33,278 nt of DNA from an uncultured Bacteroidota bacterium (GTDB taxonomy: Bacteria > Bacteroidota > Bacteroidia > Bacteroidales > GCA-2748055): assembly GCA_937129385.1 (NCBI GenBank), contig CAKZNC010000062.1, positions 1 through 33,278 on the forward strand. Reading direction: 5' to 3'. Position numbers and translations under genes: made by a program. Under the pieces are notes generated by a model. It had not been told where the DNA came from, made no database searches, and saw nothing but the letters and a program-made list of their open reading frames with translations. Shown here piece after piece: positions 24,006 through 32,624 of this stretch (its first letter is position 1; the number at the start of each line of letters is the position of its first letter).

Positions 24006-25595
24006 ATGAAAAAACGCGCTTTCATATCACTGTTTTTAGCAATAATTACAGTTTCGGCAGGTGCACAAAAGCCAGATTGGGAGGGAGGATATCCGGAAGG
24101 ATGTACCTCAATAACTGCTGGTAAGATGGCAACAGCAGACGGTTCTGTAATCACATCGCATACAGATGACAGTCATCGAACACGCTCCTGGATGAACATC
24201 GTGCCAGCTGCACAACACAAGAAAGGGGCGATGTTGACGATGTACAAAAGGGTGGCGTGTGACTCATTCAAGATGCCCACCTATACACACAACCCGATCG
24301 GGGAGATTCCGCAGGTACTTCAGACATACCAGTACCTCAATACGGCATACCCATCACTGAACGAAAAACAACTCGCTATCGGGGAGTCGACGTTTGGCGG
24401 ACGCGAAGAATTGCAGTCTGATGAGGGTCTTGTCGACTGTCAGCGCCTCTGCAAGCTTATGCTTGAACGCACAGCAACGGCCCGCGATGCCATCTCGCTG
24501 GCAGGGGAATTGCTGGAAGAATATGGCTGGAATGATTACGGGGAATGCCTTACCATTGCTGACAAGAAGGAGGTGTGGCATCTTGAGATCGTTGGTCCGG
24601 GCACAGGAAAGGTTGGAGCTGTATGGGTAGCCCAGAGAGTGCCCGACGACCATATCTCGGTCAATGCAAATGCCAGTACCATCAAGGAGATCAACCCGGA
24701 GAAACGGGATTATTTCATGGCGAGCAACAATGTCTATGATGTGGCACTGGAGAACGGCTGGTGGGACGGAAAGGAAACGTTCAGGTTCTGCTATGCCTAT
24801 GCACCTGAAAGCAGAACATCGCTGGCGGCAAGACGCAGGGAATGGAGGGTGTTCGACATGGTGGCACCGTCGCTCGGACTTGATCCCTATGCAGAGAACT
24901 TTCCCTTTTCTGTGAAACCGGATGAAAAGATCACGCTGCAAAAACTCGTGGAGATCTTTTCAGATTATTATGAGAACACCCCCTATGACATGACGAAGAA
25001 TATGACGGTTGCTGATGACAGCGGTCGAGTGATCATTTCACCGCTGGCCAATCCGTTCATGCCCTATGATATGAATAAACTCATGGATGTCAACGGTGGC
25101 TGGGGATGGCTCGGGGAACGCACCATAGCCAGATGGTACACGATGTATGCTACGATCATCCAGTGCCGCGACTGGCTGCCGGATGAGATCGGGGGAGTGG
25201 CCTGGCTGGCGCAGGACAATGTGGCGACTTCGATCTATATTCCCGTTTACTGCTCTGTTACCGACCTTCCGGATTCATATAAAACGCCGGGAAGACCCGA
25301 TGGGTACACCCGCGAATCGGCCTGGTGGGCATTCAACAGGATGGGAACACTGGCAGCACAGCGGTGGGGTGACATGCGACACGACGTTCGCAAAGTGTGG
25401 GATCCTATGCAACAGGAACTGTTTGACAATCAACCGGTTTTTGAAAAGAAAGCTCTTGAACTCCATCAAAGTGGTAAGGACAAGAAATTGGAAAAATACC
25501 TCACGGATTATACCATGGAATGGGGCGAAACGGTGGTCAAGAGGGCCTGGCAACTGGGAGATGAGCTATGGACGAACTACGATGAACTTTTTTAA
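24006..25595 (+). CDS. exported C69-family dipeptidase
   Basis: A 529-residue Ntn-hydrolase of peptidase family C69 (PepD-like dipeptidases). The signal peptide (AFISLFLAIITVSAGAQ) is followed by a short linker and the nucleophile region EGCTSITAGKMATADGSV, with Cys33 as the presumed catalytic residue; SHTDDSHRTRSWMNIVPA and IGESTFGGREEL are also characteristic. The nucleophile sits 12 residues beyond the likely signal cleavage site, so further trimming would be needed if it must be N-terminal. The frame is open from a TTG at 23949, but the ATG at 24006 gives the signal peptide. A near-consensus TATTTTGA at 23921-23928 may be its -7 box. The threonine aldolase gene starts 24 bases after the stop. 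Confidence 0.92.
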   Translation: MKKRAFISLFLAIITVSAGAQKPDWEGGYPEGCTSITAGKMATADGSVITSHTDDSHRTRSWMNIVPAAQHKKGAMLTMYKRVACDSFKMPTYTHNPIGEIPQVLQTYQYLNTAYPSLNEKQLAIGESTFGGREELQSDEGLVDCQRLCKLMLERTATARDAISLAGELLEEYGWNDYGECLTIADKKEVWHLEIVGPGTGKVGAVWVAQRVPDDHISVNANASTIKEINPEKRDYFMASNNVYDVALENGWWDGKETFRFCYAYAPESRTSLAARRREWRVFDMVAPSLGLDPYAENFPFSVKPDEKITLQKLVEIFSDYYENTPYDMTKNMTVADDSGRVIISPLANPFMPYDMNKLMDVNGGWGWLGERTIARWYTMYATIIQCRDWLPDEIGGVAWLAQDNVATSIYIPVYCSVTDLPDSYKTPGRPDGYTRESAWWAFNRMGTLAAQRWGDMRHDVRKVWDPMQQELFDNQPVFEKKALELHQSGKDKKLEKYLTDYTMEWGETVVKRAWQLGDELWTNYDELF

Positions 25596-25619
25596 TAATA
25601 CTCAAAATTATTTCTCACA

Positions 25620-26654
25620 ATGAACCAGGTGAAAAGAGGTTTTGCCTCTGACAACAATGCAGGGGTGCACCCCGATATTCTTCAATCGCTTGAAAAGGCA
25701 AATGAGGGTCATGAGATTGCGTATGGTGATGACCGGTATACCCAGGCGGTGATCTCAAAAATGAAAAAAATCTTCAGTGACGATGCTGAGATCTTCCTTG
25801 TATTTATAGGCACTGCAGCCAATGTGCTCGGACTTTCATCTGTCACACAATCATACAATGCGATCATCACCACGGAGACTGCGCATATCCATGTGGATGA
25901 ATGCGGGGCACCGGAGAAATTTTCAGGCTGCAAATTGCTGACCTGCAATACACCTGAAGGCAAACTGACCATTGACCACATCAGGCAGCACATGCATGGT
26001 TTCGGGTTTGAACACCACGCACAGCCGAAGGTGATCTCCATTACCCAGGCAACTGAACTCGGAACAGTATACACTGTGAATGAGGTCCGGGAGATCGCGG
26101 ACTATGCCCATGAGAACGGGATGTTGCTCCATATGGACGGTGCAAGGATCAGCAATGCTGCTGTGGCCCTCGATACCGGGTTTTACGAGATGACCGGTGG
26201 GGCAGGGGTGGATGTCCTATCTTTCGGCGGCACAAAGAACGGGATGATGTATGGTGAGGCCGTAATCTTTTTCGACAGTGCGCTGTGTGAAGATTTTAAA
26301 TACCGAAGGAAGCAGGGAATGCAGCTGGCCTCAAAGATGAGGTACATCGCAGCCCAGTTCGATGCCTACCTGGAGAACGATCTGTGGATGAAGAATGCGG
26401 AACATGCAAACCGCATGGCCAGACTTCTTCACCAGGCTGTGAAGGCTATTCCCGGTGTGAAGGTGACACGACCAGTGCAGGCCAATGCTGTATTTGCCAC
26501 GATCCCGAAAGACCATATTCCCAGGCTGCAGGAAGAATTCTTCTTTTATGTGTGGGATGAAGATACCTCTGAGGTCCGCTGGATGTGCTCATTTGACACC
26601 CAGGAGGAAGATATCGAAGGATTTGCCGCGTTGCTGCGTAGACTCAGTTTGTAA
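25620..26654 (+). CDS. low-specificity threonine aldolase family enzyme
   Basis: A 344-residue PLP enzyme of the beta-eliminating lyase / threonine aldolase family, cleaving L-threonine or allo-threonine to glycine and acetaldehyde. It opens with the family signature GFASDNNAGVHPDIL, has AHIHVDECGAPEKFSGCKL, the PLP-contacting LLHMDGARISNAA, and the Schiff-base Lys206 in LSFGGTKNGMMYGEA. The length is normal. It is cytoplasmic and lies 24 bases after an exported dipeptidase in the same direction, which suggests joint use of peptide-derived amino acids; this is inference. Related substrates such as beta-hydroxy amino acids cannot be excluded. Confidence 0.92.
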   Translation: MNQVKRGFASDNNAGVHPDILQSLEKANEGHEIAYGDDRYTQAVISKMKKIFSDDAEIFLVFIGTAANVLGLSSVTQSYNAIITTETAHIHVDECGAPEKFSGCKLLTCNTPEGKLTIDHIRQHMHGFGFEHHAQPKVISITQATELGTVYTVNEVREIADYAHENGMLLHMDGARISNAAVALDTGFYEMTGGAGVDVLSFGGTKNGMMYGEAVIFFDSALCEDFKYRRKQGMQLASKMRYIAAQFDAYLENDLWMKNAEHANRMARLLHQAVKAIPGVKVTRPVQANAVFATIPKDHIPRLQEEFFFYVWDEDTSEVRWMCSFDTQEEDIEGFAALLRRLSL

Positions 26655-26771
26655 TACGGTATGCAGGGGCCCGGTAATTAAAATATCCTCTGCGATCTCT
26701 GCGTCGTACTCTGCGCACTTTGCGGTTTATACGCTATGCGGTAGCTACCATCACTCCAGGCGTAAGCATAC
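26655..26771. repeat. intergenic CTCTGCG / TATGCGG repeat-like segment
   Basis: The spacer between the aldolase and queA stops contains CTCTGCGATCTCTGCG, then ACTCTGCGC...TGCGGTT (26708-26727) and GCTATGCGGTA (26733-26743). Both of the latter also occur in the spacer at 29121-29215, in the opposite order. It does not code and has no terminator-like T tract. Confidence 0.6.
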
Positions 26772-27974
26772 CTACGGAATCAACAAACTACTATCCCCGT
26801 AACTCAAAAACCTGAATCCGTTCTCCAGGGCAAACCTGTATATCTCTTTCCAGTCATCCCCCACCAAAGCCGCGATCAGCAGCAACAAAGTGCTTTTCGG
26901 CTGGTGGAAATTCGTTACCAGCCCATCAATCACCTTAAATTCATACCCGGGAGTGATCATGATGCGTGTGCTGAATGATACGGATTCCCGCCGTTCAGCC
27001 TCCATTCTCCGGAGCAATGCTCCTGCCGCTGCTTCCAGTGAAACAGATCCATCCAGGTCATACACTTCCCACTGGTCCAGTGACAGCTCTTCGAAAGAAA
27101 ATTCTTTTTCAGTAAGCGCCCTGACTCCAAGCCAGAAAAGCGATTCGAGGGTGCGTGTACTCGTTGTTCCCACAGCGATTCTCCGTCGCTTTTCCAGGAG
27201 CGACCTGATCGCCCCGCGGCTCACCGTCACCATTTCAGCGTGCATGGAATGGCGCACGGCATTTTCCTCCTTCACCGGTATAAAGGTCCCGGCCCCGACA
27301 TGCAGAGTGAGTTCCCCGATCGAGATCCCCTTTTGATCCAGCTCATCCATCACCTGGTCTGTAAAATGCAATCCTGCCGTGGGTGCTGCTACCGATCCGT
27401 CCTGTTTGGCATACACCGTCTGGTACGTTTCCATATCCTTGCTTTCAGCTTCCCTGTCCAGGTAGGGAGGGATCGGTGTGGAGCCTGCCTTCTCAAGTAT
27501 TTCCGCGAACGAAGCTCCCGGGGCATCCCAACTGAACCTGATGATGAACTTATCATCCTGCCTGCCAACCTGTTCTGCCTCCAGGTTGAAATCTTCGGAA
27601 GAGAGCGATAATGTTCCCTGCTTCCATTTCCGGGCATTTCCAACAAGACAGGTAAATGCAACCGGACCGTTTGAAGCGAATGCCAGCTGATGGTCTGCAG
27701 GTTGATGTGGCTCAAGTATAAATATCTCAATGCGTCCGCCGGTCTCCTTTCTGAAAATCAATCTTGCCTGTACCACCCTGGTGACATTGAAATAGAGGCT
27801 GTCATCGTCATCCAGCAGACTGGGTATCTCCCTGAATTTTCTGTGAGAGATCTGTCCCGCCCTGTAAAGTAGCAATGACGATCCCGCCCTGTCGGCTACA
27901 GGATATTTCGCTATCCTGTCTGTCGGCAGTGGATAATCATATGCATCGATGGGTATGTGACCGGGTTTTCTCAT
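26772..27974 (-). CDS. queA: S-adenosylmethionine:tRNA ribosyltransferase-isomerase
   Basis: A 400-residue enzyme that transfers the ribosyl part of SAM to preQ1 in tRNA to form epoxyqueuosine. Family motifs are present: YDYPLPTDRIAKYP near the N-terminus, GSVAAPTAGLHFT, ELTLHVGAGTFIPV, HAEMVTV, VGTTSTRTLES and TNFHQPKSTLLLLIAAL. It is longer than E. coli QueA (about 356), as is usual in Bacteroidota. ATGs at 27983, 27980 and 27974 are possible; 27974 (MRKPGHIPIDAYDYPLP) is preferred because a -7 box at 27993-28000 leaves almost no leader for the others. It diverges from the Smr gene. Confidence 0.93.
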   Translation of the reverse strand: MRKPGHIPIDAYDYPLPTDRIAKYPVADRAGSSLLLYRAGQISHRKFREIPSLLDDDDSLYFNVTRVVQARLIFRKETGGRIEIFILEPHQPADHQLAFASNGPVAFTCLVGNARKWKQGTLSLSSEDFNLEAEQVGRQDDKFIIRFSWDAPGASFAEILEKAGSTPIPPYLDREAESKDMETYQTVYAKQDGSVAAPTAGLHFTDQVMDELDQKGISIGELTLHVGAGTFIPVKEENAVRHSMHAEMVTVSRGAIRSLLEKRRRIAVGTTSTRTLESLFWLGVRALTEKEFSFEELSLDQWEVYDLDGSVSLEAAAGALLRRMEAERRESVSFSTRIMITPGYEFKVIDGLVTNFHQPKSTLLLLIAALVGDDWKEIYRFALENGFRFLSYGDSSLLIP

Positions 27975-27992
27975 TTTCATCATCACAGGTGA

Positions 27993-28010
27993 CAAAATTA
28001 GCTAAATTTG
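27993..28010. promoter_or_regulatory. back-to-back -7 boxes between queA and the Smr gene
   Basis: On the plus strand TAAATTTG (28003-28010) and on the minus strand TAATTTTG (27993-28000) both match TAnnTTTG exactly and are 2 bases apart, pointing away from each other. They would drive queA leftward, with a leader of about 12 bases, and the Smr gene rightward, with a leader of about 85 bases. With core boxes this close, polymerases could not occupy both at once. Confidence 0.55.
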
Positions 28011-28100
28011 CAGAATAGTTCAGGTAAGCAGCAAGGATCCATGTATCTGGCACAGGCAGCATCCTGACAGGTTCAAATAGATATTTTAATATAAAGCGTA

Positions 28101-29120
28101 ATGAAGATCAAGGTTGGAGACAAGGTAAAATTTTTGAATGATACCGGTTCGGGAGAGGTAACAAGGATCGTGGACCAGAAAACGGCCCTGGTGCAGGTGG
28201 AAGGAGGATTCGAGGTGCCCTGGATGATCCGTGACCTGGTGGTGGATGCTGGGATGTACACAAAGGAGGAGTTTGAAGAGGAGGAGCAGGAATCGGAAGA
28301 AAAGGTAAAATATTTCAGTGAACAGGTGGAGGACAGCACCGTGGAAACTCCGCAGGAGGATGAGGAATTAATGCTTGCATTCCTGCCCGATGAGCAGAGT
28401 GCCGATTTCGGTGTCTACCTGGTCAATAGTTCCTCCTATCACTTTAAGTATACGATCGCACGTCAGCAGGAGGGAGAGATGGTCCTGTTCAGCGAAGACT
28501 CGATCGAACCAGGGATCAAGATCAACCTGGGATCCTACCGTCCGGGCAATGTCACGGACGAAGAGTATTTCAGGATACAAGGCCTTTTTTTTAATGCGGG
28601 ATTCTATCATCATCTCCCGCCGCTTGATGCACTGGTGAGGATATCTGCAGATGAATTGTATGATGGCAGCAACAGGAAAGAGAGTGACTATTTCCTGGAA
28701 AAGGTAGTATCATACTCCCTCTATGATTGGCGCAAACCTACAGCACCGCCGGAAATCGAATTTGATGCTGATGAATTGAAAAATGCCATGTTCACCAAAG
28801 GCGATGTCAAGCCCGAAAAGAAACCAAAACCACCGGGAATCGAGGAGGTGGATCTGCATATTGGAAATCTTACGGACAATGATCCTTCAGGTTTGGAATC
28901 CAGCGAGATCCTGGACATACAAATCTCCCGTTTCCGGACTGCTCTTGAAAGTGCCATCATCCATAAAACCGGCAAGATCGTATTTATTCACGGCGTAGGC
29001 AATGGAAGACTGAAGCATAAGATCCGGAACATCCTCGATACCGAATACAAATCACTCCGCTACCAGGATGCCTCTTTCAAGGAATATGGGTACGGAGCAA
29101 CCATGGTGATGGTGAAGTAA
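28101..29120 (+). CDS. DUF2027 / Smr-domain protein
   Basis: A 339-residue cytoplasmic protein with an N-terminal DUF2027-type domain (MKIKVGDKVKFLNDTGSGEVTRIVD ... GGFEVPWMIRDLVV), an acidic linker (EEFEEEEQESEEK), a middle beta-rich domain (about 90-215) and a C-terminal Smr domain. The Smr motifs EVDLHIGNL and KIVFIHGVGNGRLKHKIR, ending YGYGATMVMVK, are intact. Smr domains are found in MutS2 and as stand-alone endonucleases or RNA/DNA-binding modules. There is no MutS ATPase here, so calling it MutS2 would be wrong. It probably has its own promoter at 28003-28010 and a leader of about 85 bases. Nuclease activity is not demonstrated by sequence alone. Confidence 0.9.
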   Translation: MKIKVGDKVKFLNDTGSGEVTRIVDQKTALVQVEGGFEVPWMIRDLVVDAGMYTKEEFEEEEQESEEKVKYFSEQVEDSTVETPQEDEELMLAFLPDEQSADFGVYLVNSSSYHFKYTIARQQEGEMVLFSEDSIEPGIKINLGSYRPGNVTDEEYFRIQGLFFNAGFYHHLPPLDALVRISADELYDGSNRKESDYFLEKVVSYSLYDWRKPTAPPEIEFDADELKNAMFTKGDVKPEKKPKPPGIEEVDLHIGNLTDNDPSGLESSEILDIQISRFRTALESAIIHKTGKIVFIHGVGNGRLKHKIRNILDTEYKSLRYQDASFKEYGYGATMVMVK

Positions 29121-29215
29121 AGTGCTATGCGGTATGCGGTATGTGGTGTGCGGATACTGCGTTTTTACTTCAACTCTGTGCCAACTCTGCGCTACTGTGC
29201 GGTTCATCCCAGGTG
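29121..29215. repeat. intergenic TATGCGG / CTCTGCG repeat-like segment
   Basis: Directly after the Smr stop the sequence reads GCTATGCGGTATGCGGTATG (29124-29143), then GTGTGCGG, CAACTCTGTGCC and ACTCTGCGC...TGCGGTT (29184-29204). It shares an 11-base identity (GCTATGCGGTA) and an almost identical 23-24-base block with 26708-26743. It does not code. Confidence 0.6.
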
Positions 29216-29268
29216 AGCAAAGCGTACCCCTGTGCAACCACCCCTCATTCGCGCAGCGAACCTTTCAA

Positions 29269-29299
29269 TTTCTCCTTTTCCCAAAAATCACTACCTTGT
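29269..29299 (+). promoter_or_regulatory. putative promoter of the SusC-like gene
   Basis: TTTCTCCTTT, then an A-rich stretch and ATCACTAC (29269-29294), matches the sequence before the Gfo/Idh gene (32625-32650) at 22 of 26 positions. TACCTTGT directly at its 3' edge resembles a degenerate TAnnTTTG -7 box, 25 bases before the ATG. Confidence 0.5.
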
Positions 29300-29324
29300 A
29301 ATTGGAATTTAACCACCCCGACAA

Positions 29325-32096
29325 ATGAACAGGATATCTGTTATTACCGGTCTTGTATTTATCTTGTGTGTGTTTCCATGCAGGGCCGCCAAAACTTCAG
29401 GAATACAAATTGACCTTCACTCCCTTGAAAAAAAAGCTGTGGCTCCACCGGATTCTCTCGATAGTGAAAAGCATGCCACATCACAATCACTGCTTAGAAT
29501 TGAAGATGTACCCCCGGGCGTCCGTCATTCCTTAACCCAATTTCTGCAAGGCAGGATACCGGGCCTGATGATCCGGCACAATTCCGGTCAGCCCGGCTAT
29601 TTTGATGCAGATCTGAGTATCTGGGGGAATAACACTCCGCTGTTGGTCATCGACGGCGTGATCTGTCATGATATCACAACCCTTAACATGATCAATCCTA
29701 ATGATATCAGTACGGTCAGGGTATTAAAAAACAATGCTGCCGTTGTATATGGGGGATGGGGGACAAACGGTGTAATAGAGATTTCAACTGAAAACGGCAG
29801 GAGAGGAAGGCCGGAAATTAATTTTCAATCCTCTGTAGGGGTTCAGAATCCGGTTGCCCTTGCCAGGATGGCCGATGCATACCAGTACGCGGTGATGGTG
29901 AATCGCGCCCGCAGCTTTCAGCAACTGGATCCTCTTTATGACAGTGTTATGCTGGATGCTTACAGAAGAGGTTTGCAGGGATACAAAGGGACCAACTGGT
30001 TTAATGAGGTATTCAAGAGAAATACCATGTTACAGTCACATACGCTATCAGTTAACGGGGGAACAGCAAAACTTGACTATTATGTAAGTCTTGGATTGCA
30101 GGAGGATAAGGGCATCCTGAAAAGCAGGGACCTCGGGTATGAGTTGTACAGGTTCCGGACCAACTTCAGTTTCAGGCCACTGCGTGGACTGGAGATGCGG
30201 CTGAATGTTGAGGGTATACAAGGTAAAACTTATGAGCCAATAACAGCTTTCCGTCAAATATACAAATCAGCAATGTACGCACAACCGACAGAAGATATAT
30301 ATACCAACGGCGAACGGGAACTGCTTCGTAGAGTTCTTCCCTTTGAAATTAATCCCATGGCATCATCTGATGCAGAAATATTCGGGCAGAATAATAAGGT
30401 CCATAAGGATTTTCGAACGGCTGTATCTGTTAGCTATGAGATACCTTTTTTAAACGGACTCTTCCTTGAAGGTCGTTATGCGACAGACATATCTCAAATG
30501 GATATGAGTGGTAAAAGTCAGCCAAATTATTTATATAATTACGATGAAATTTCTGGAGAATATGACAGTTCCAGGCATTACTCTGCTGAATTGATTAATG
30601 ACTTTCAGGATTATCTGCAAGACAATTACAGGTTACAGGCAAGATTTAATAGCAGAACAGTCGGCATGCATCACCTGGAGGTCGTATTCGGAATTGAAGC
30701 AGACAGATATGATGTTGACAGGGAAACAACTTCAACTGGATACGCGGATAATCAGGGGAGAATTGTATTCCTTGATACGAGCATGTATAGTCATTTTACA
30801 AATCAAGAAGACCGCAGATCCTTATATGGTTCCGTGGAATATAACTTGTTGGGTCGCTACATAGTTGAATCAGCATTCCGAGTGGATAGAAATCCCCTCG
30901 AACCAACAATGGATCAAAGGAGGGATTCATATATGGCCGCTGCGGCCTGGAACGTCTCCGAGGAGGCATTTTTTCAGAAAATGCAAAATGTCATCTCTTC
31001 AGCAAGACTTTTTGTTTCATTTGGGAAGACTGAAGGAAAAATCTACAAACAGCTATTCCCGGAAACTTCGTCCTGGTATATTCCGGTTGTAACCGCAGTA
31101 AACAGCGAGATCGGAATTGAATCCGTCTTACTGAATAATCAAATGATGGTCAAAATGGTCTTATTTCAAAAGAAACGGCTGGGAATACATCGCGATAGGG
31201 TGGTAACGACTCCGGGCTCCCCCCCGGAGGAAGAGGTGATTCAGCCTTCAGATCTCCTTAAAGGATTTGAAACCGAAATAAGCATCAACAAAAATGTTGG
31301 TAATATCAGTTTGTGCATGTCCATAAACCTGGCATTTGTCCGGCATATGCTATTGCAATTCGATGTTAATCAGTATAAAAACTCATATGACAGGTGGCGG
31401 TACGGGAGATCATACAGGTATGCCGATGTGCTATGGGGGTATGAGTTGGAAGGACAATTCACGGATGCAGAGGAGATCCTGCACGCTCCCCCTCAGAATA
31501 GGAACAGAGGGAATGAAGCTGAATTACCGGGAGATTACAGGTACAAGGATCTGAATGGTGACGGGGTCATCAATGAGCAGGACATGCAGCCACTTTTCAT
31601 GGATGAAACTCCTAAGCTGCATTACGGATTGATATTCAAGGCGCAATGGAGGAATTTTGATTTTTCACTTTTAATGCAGGGAGCCGGGAAATATACACGT
31701 AGTCTCAACGATGGCTATCTCCTGTTTATTCATCGTGCAGGAAATGTGCCTGCCACGTATTATGATGCCTGGACCATAGAAGAAAATCAAAATTATCAAT
31801 CCGGCAAATGGCCTGTAACAAGGTATATTGGGGATGTTGGAGCCATGTATCGTCCCAACCGTATATGGACCAGAAATGCCAGCTACCTCAGGGTGAAAAA
31901 CCTCACCATGGGCTATTCAATAGCAAAAAATTGGCTGAAAAGGTTTAGGATTGAAAAAATCAGGTTTACGGCATCCGGCCATAACCTGTTCACCATTGCA
32001 GATGAATTGATCAGGGAGATTGATCCGGAAATAAAGGATTTTTATAATTACCCCCTGATGAAAAGCATGAATATCGGGTTTGATGTCACTTTTTAG
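29325..32096 (+). CDS. SusC/RagA-like TonB-dependent outer-membrane receptor
   Basis: A 923-residue outer-membrane receptor of the SusC type. A signal peptide (ISVITGLVFILCVFPCRAA) is followed directly by about 35 unstructured residues and the plug (about 58-155: LTQFLQGRIPGLMIRHNSGQ ... PLLVIDGVICHDITTLNMINPNDISTVRVLKN ... AVVYGGWGTNGVIEISTENG). The barrel has the SusC-specific DLNGDGVINEQDMQPLF near residue 740, ARNASYLRVKNLTMGYS-like strands, and ends in Phe. The usual N-terminal carboxypeptidase-like domain is absent and no TonB box is obvious. No SusD gene follows, so it is not a standard uptake pair. The substrate is unknown. Confidence 0.92.
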   Translation: MNRISVITGLVFILCVFPCRAAKTSGIQIDLHSLEKKAVAPPDSLDSEKHATSQSLLRIEDVPPGVRHSLTQFLQGRIPGLMIRHNSGQPGYFDADLSIWGNNTPLLVIDGVICHDITTLNMINPNDISTVRVLKNNAAVVYGGWGTNGVIEISTENGRRGRPEINFQSSVGVQNPVALARMADAYQYAVMVNRARSFQQLDPLYDSVMLDAYRRGLQGYKGTNWFNEVFKRNTMLQSHTLSVNGGTAKLDYYVSLGLQEDKGILKSRDLGYELYRFRTNFSFRPLRGLEMRLNVEGIQGKTYEPITAFRQIYKSAMYAQPTEDIYTNGERELLRRVLPFEINPMASSDAEIFGQNNKVHKDFRTAVSVSYEIPFLNGLFLEGRYATDISQMDMSGKSQPNYLYNYDEISGEYDSSRHYSAELINDFQDYLQDNYRLQARFNSRTVGMHHLEVVFGIEADRYDVDRETTSTGYADNQGRIVFLDTSMYSHFTNQEDRRSLYGSVEYNLLGRYIVESAFRVDRNPLEPTMDQRRDSYMAAAAWNVSEEAFFQKMQNVISSARLFVSFGKTEGKIYKQLFPETSSWYIPVVTAVNSEIGIESVLLNNQMMVKMVLFQKKRLGIHRDRVVTTPGSPPEEEVIQPSDLLKGFETEISINKNVGNISLCMSINLAFVRHMLLQFDVNQYKNSYDRWRYGRSYRYADVLWGYELEGQFTDAEEILHAPPQNRNRGNEAELPGDYRYKDLNGDGVINEQDMQPLFMDETPKLHYGLIFKAQWRNFDFSLLMQGAGKYTRSLNDGYLLFIHRAGNVPATYYDAWTIEENQNYQSGKWPVTRYIGDVGAMYRPNRIWTRNASYLRVKNLTMGYSIAKNWLKRFRIEKIRFTASGHNLFTIADELIREIDPEIKDFYNYPLMKSMNIGFDVTF

Positions 32097-32144
32097 CAAC
32101 ACATAATAAGTAGCACTAATTGTTAAACCATTCAATAAATCAAA

Positions 32145-32462
32145 ATGACTAAACAGCGCAATAAAAGATTCGGAATCGTGCAAACATCACTTATCTCAGC
32201 AATTGTTCTTTTCTTTACTACATTGATTTTCATCATACCTATGGCACTATTTATGGGAGCTGTCGGAGGATCTCAAATGCCTGGCTTTGCTTTGGGAGGT
32301 GTGGGTTTAATCATTGTTATGCCGTTCATGTATGGAATTGTCGGGTTTATTATGACAGCCATATCCTGCGCGATCTATAACTGGGTGGCAACATGGACCG
32401 GCGGAATTGAATTTGACCTGGAGTTATCGGAAGAGGGTATTCAGCATAAGGATGAATCCTAG
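32145..32462 (+). CDS. small membrane protein of unknown function
   Basis: A 105-residue protein with two or three hydrophobic segments: about 14-38 (SLISAIVLFFTTLIFIIPMAL) and about 45-78 (GFALGGVGLIIVMPFMYGIVGFIMTAISCAIYNWVA). A basic N-terminus (MTKQRNKRFG) and an acidic C-terminal tail (GGIEFDLELSEEGIQHKDES) follow the pattern of an inner-membrane protein with both ends inside. Similar short proteins ending GGIE-type are, to my knowledge, common in Bacteroidota, but I cannot name a characterised family. It starts 48 bases after the receptor gene and is followed by two hairpins. Confidence 0.75.
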   Translation: MTKQRNKRFGIVQTSLISAIVLFFTTLIFIIPMALFMGAVGGSQMPGFALGGVGLIIVMPFMYGIVGFIMTAISCAIYNWVATWTGGIEFDLELSEEGIQHKDES

Positions 32463-32489
32463 ATAATTATTCAGTGAGAATTCCTGTAA

Positions 32490-32519
32490 TGAACTGGTTA
32501 TGAAATAATAATCAGTTCA
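32490..32519 (+). terminator. hairpin downstream of the small membrane protein gene
   Basis: TGAACTGGTTAT (32490-32501) pairs with ATAATCAGTTCA (32508-32519) in a 12-bp stem with one G-U pair and a 6-base loop, 27 bases after the stop. Only a weak T-rich tail follows (TTATTGACTTT), so it could be a terminator or a 3' stabilising hairpin. Confidence 0.4.
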
Positions 32520-32578
32520 CAGTTATTGACTTTCCCGGATATTCAGGATAACTTGTGCATGCATTAATAATGAACTTT

Positions 32579-32603
32579 ACACAGGTAATTGTATTTCCTG
32601 TGT
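32579..32603. other. second hairpin in the 32463-32687 spacer
   Basis: ACACAGG (32579-32585) pairs with CCTGTGT (32597-32603) around an 11-base loop. It lies about 20 bases upstream of the conserved promoter-like block before the oxidoreductase gene, so it could be an operator-like site for that gene or an unrelated hairpin. Confidence 0.3.
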
Positions 32604-32624
32604 TTGTGAACTATGCATAAACCA

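Noticed and set aside
28101-29120. Calling the Smr protein a MutS2 mismatch-type ATPase
   Set aside because: There is no MutS core or Walker motif; only the Smr domain is shared.
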